Shown here piece by piece: positions 12,862 through 13,034 of a DNA stretch of 13,034 bases. The stretch lies in NCBI GenBank assembly GCA_002402755.1, contig DHGK01000353.1:1-13034 (forward strand), written 5' to 3'. The notes below the pieces were generated by a model. That model did no database searches. It was given only the letters and a program-made list of their open reading frames with translations, and was not told the origin of the DNA. The DNA is from Planctomycetes bacterium UBA4800. GTDB taxonomy: Bacteria; Planctomycetota; UBA8108; UBA8890; UBA8898. Made by a program: the position numbers and the translations under genes. How positions within the stretch are numbered: position 1 is the first letter of the stretch; each line of letters begins with the position of its first letter.

Positions 12862-13034
12862 CTACGCGCGCGGCGCGTTCTCCAGGGCCCTGAGCAGATA
12901 CGCCATGTTGTCCGCGATGTCGTCCATGGTCTGCATGCCCTCGGCATCGCCCGCGGCCTCGCCCGGGTGCAGGCCGAACGCGAAGTTCCAGTAGGAGCTT
13001 CCCACCATGAAGAAATGGTTGATGGCGAAGAACG
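12862..13034 (-). CDS. Flavodoxin/NADPH-dependent FMN reductase-like protein, C-terminal fragment
   Basis: Only the last 56 codons plus the TAG (12864-12862) are in the window; the gene continues past 13034. The visible chain reads FFAINHFFMVGSSYWNFAFG, then a short HPGEAAGDAEGMQTMDDIAD segment, then NMAYLLRAL. The G-SSYWN element, the D-x-EG-x-x-TM stretch and the closing N-MA-LL helix are typical of the C-terminus of flavodoxin-fold FMN reductases and iron-sulfur flavoproteins. The codon pattern is consistent with coding (GC-rich third positions) and the frame has no stop. It faces the TVP38 gene with a seven-base gap and no visible terminator. Cofactor and partner cannot be judged from this fragment. 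Confidence 0.75.
   Translation of the reverse strand, partial: FFAINHFFMVGSSYWNFAFGLHPGEAAGDAEGMQTMDDIADNMAYLLRALENAPRA

Overview
This is a GC-rich bacterial window, about 70 % G+C by eye, with ten genes, two of them cut by the window edges. A 'WPQWRG' PQQ-like propeller and an exported cellobiose-2-epimerase-type enzyme are common in Planctomycetota and related phyla and in Acidobacteriota. That taxonomic hint is inference only. I see no tRNA, rRNA, insertion sequence or CRISPR array. No stretch over 300 bases lacks a gene; the longest gap is 10817-11084.

Layout. (1) 1-1233, plus strand: the end of a secreted PQQ-like beta-propeller protein whose start lies off the window. (2) 1298-9341, minus strand: a seven-gene operon read from high to low coordinates. 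It runs HTH-EIIA(Ntr) regulator, hyfB-like, hyfC-like, hyfE-like, hyfF-like, NuoCD/HyfG-like large subunit, ferredoxin-NuoB/HyfI-like fusion. A sigma-70-type promoter (TTGACA, 17 bp, TAACGT) lies just upstream. Junctions are 4-base ATGA overlaps or gaps of 4 to 9 bases. (3) 9506-10816, minus strand: an AGE-family epimerase with a signal peptide. (4) 11085-12854, plus strand: rarD and a TVP38/TMEM64 membrane protein, 3 bases apart, divergent from the epimerase. (5) 12862-13034, minus strand: the C-terminus of a flavodoxin/NADPH-dependent FMN reductase-like protein.

The core of the window is the Hyf-like complex. It has two antiporter-like subunits (HyfB, HyfF), a NuoH-like subunit (HyfC), a NuoK-containing subunit (HyfE) and a peripheral arm reduced to two polypeptides. 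HyfA and HyfD equivalents are absent. The large subunit has lost all four cysteines that bind the [NiFe] centre and ends right after the second ligand site, with no maturation tail. The complex is therefore best read as an Ehr-type (energy-converting hydrogenase-related) or complex-I-like ion-pumping oxidoreductase, not a hydrogenase, and its substrate is unknown. The fused ferredoxin domain has lost precisely the three CxxCxxC cysteines of its first motif, so the predicted electron wire is shorter than in HycF/HycG.

The leading gene joins an excisionase/MerR-like helix-turn-helix to an EIIA(Ntr) domain that keeps its phospho-accepting His. This suggests, but does not prove, that PTS(Ntr) phosphorylation controls the operon or the complex.
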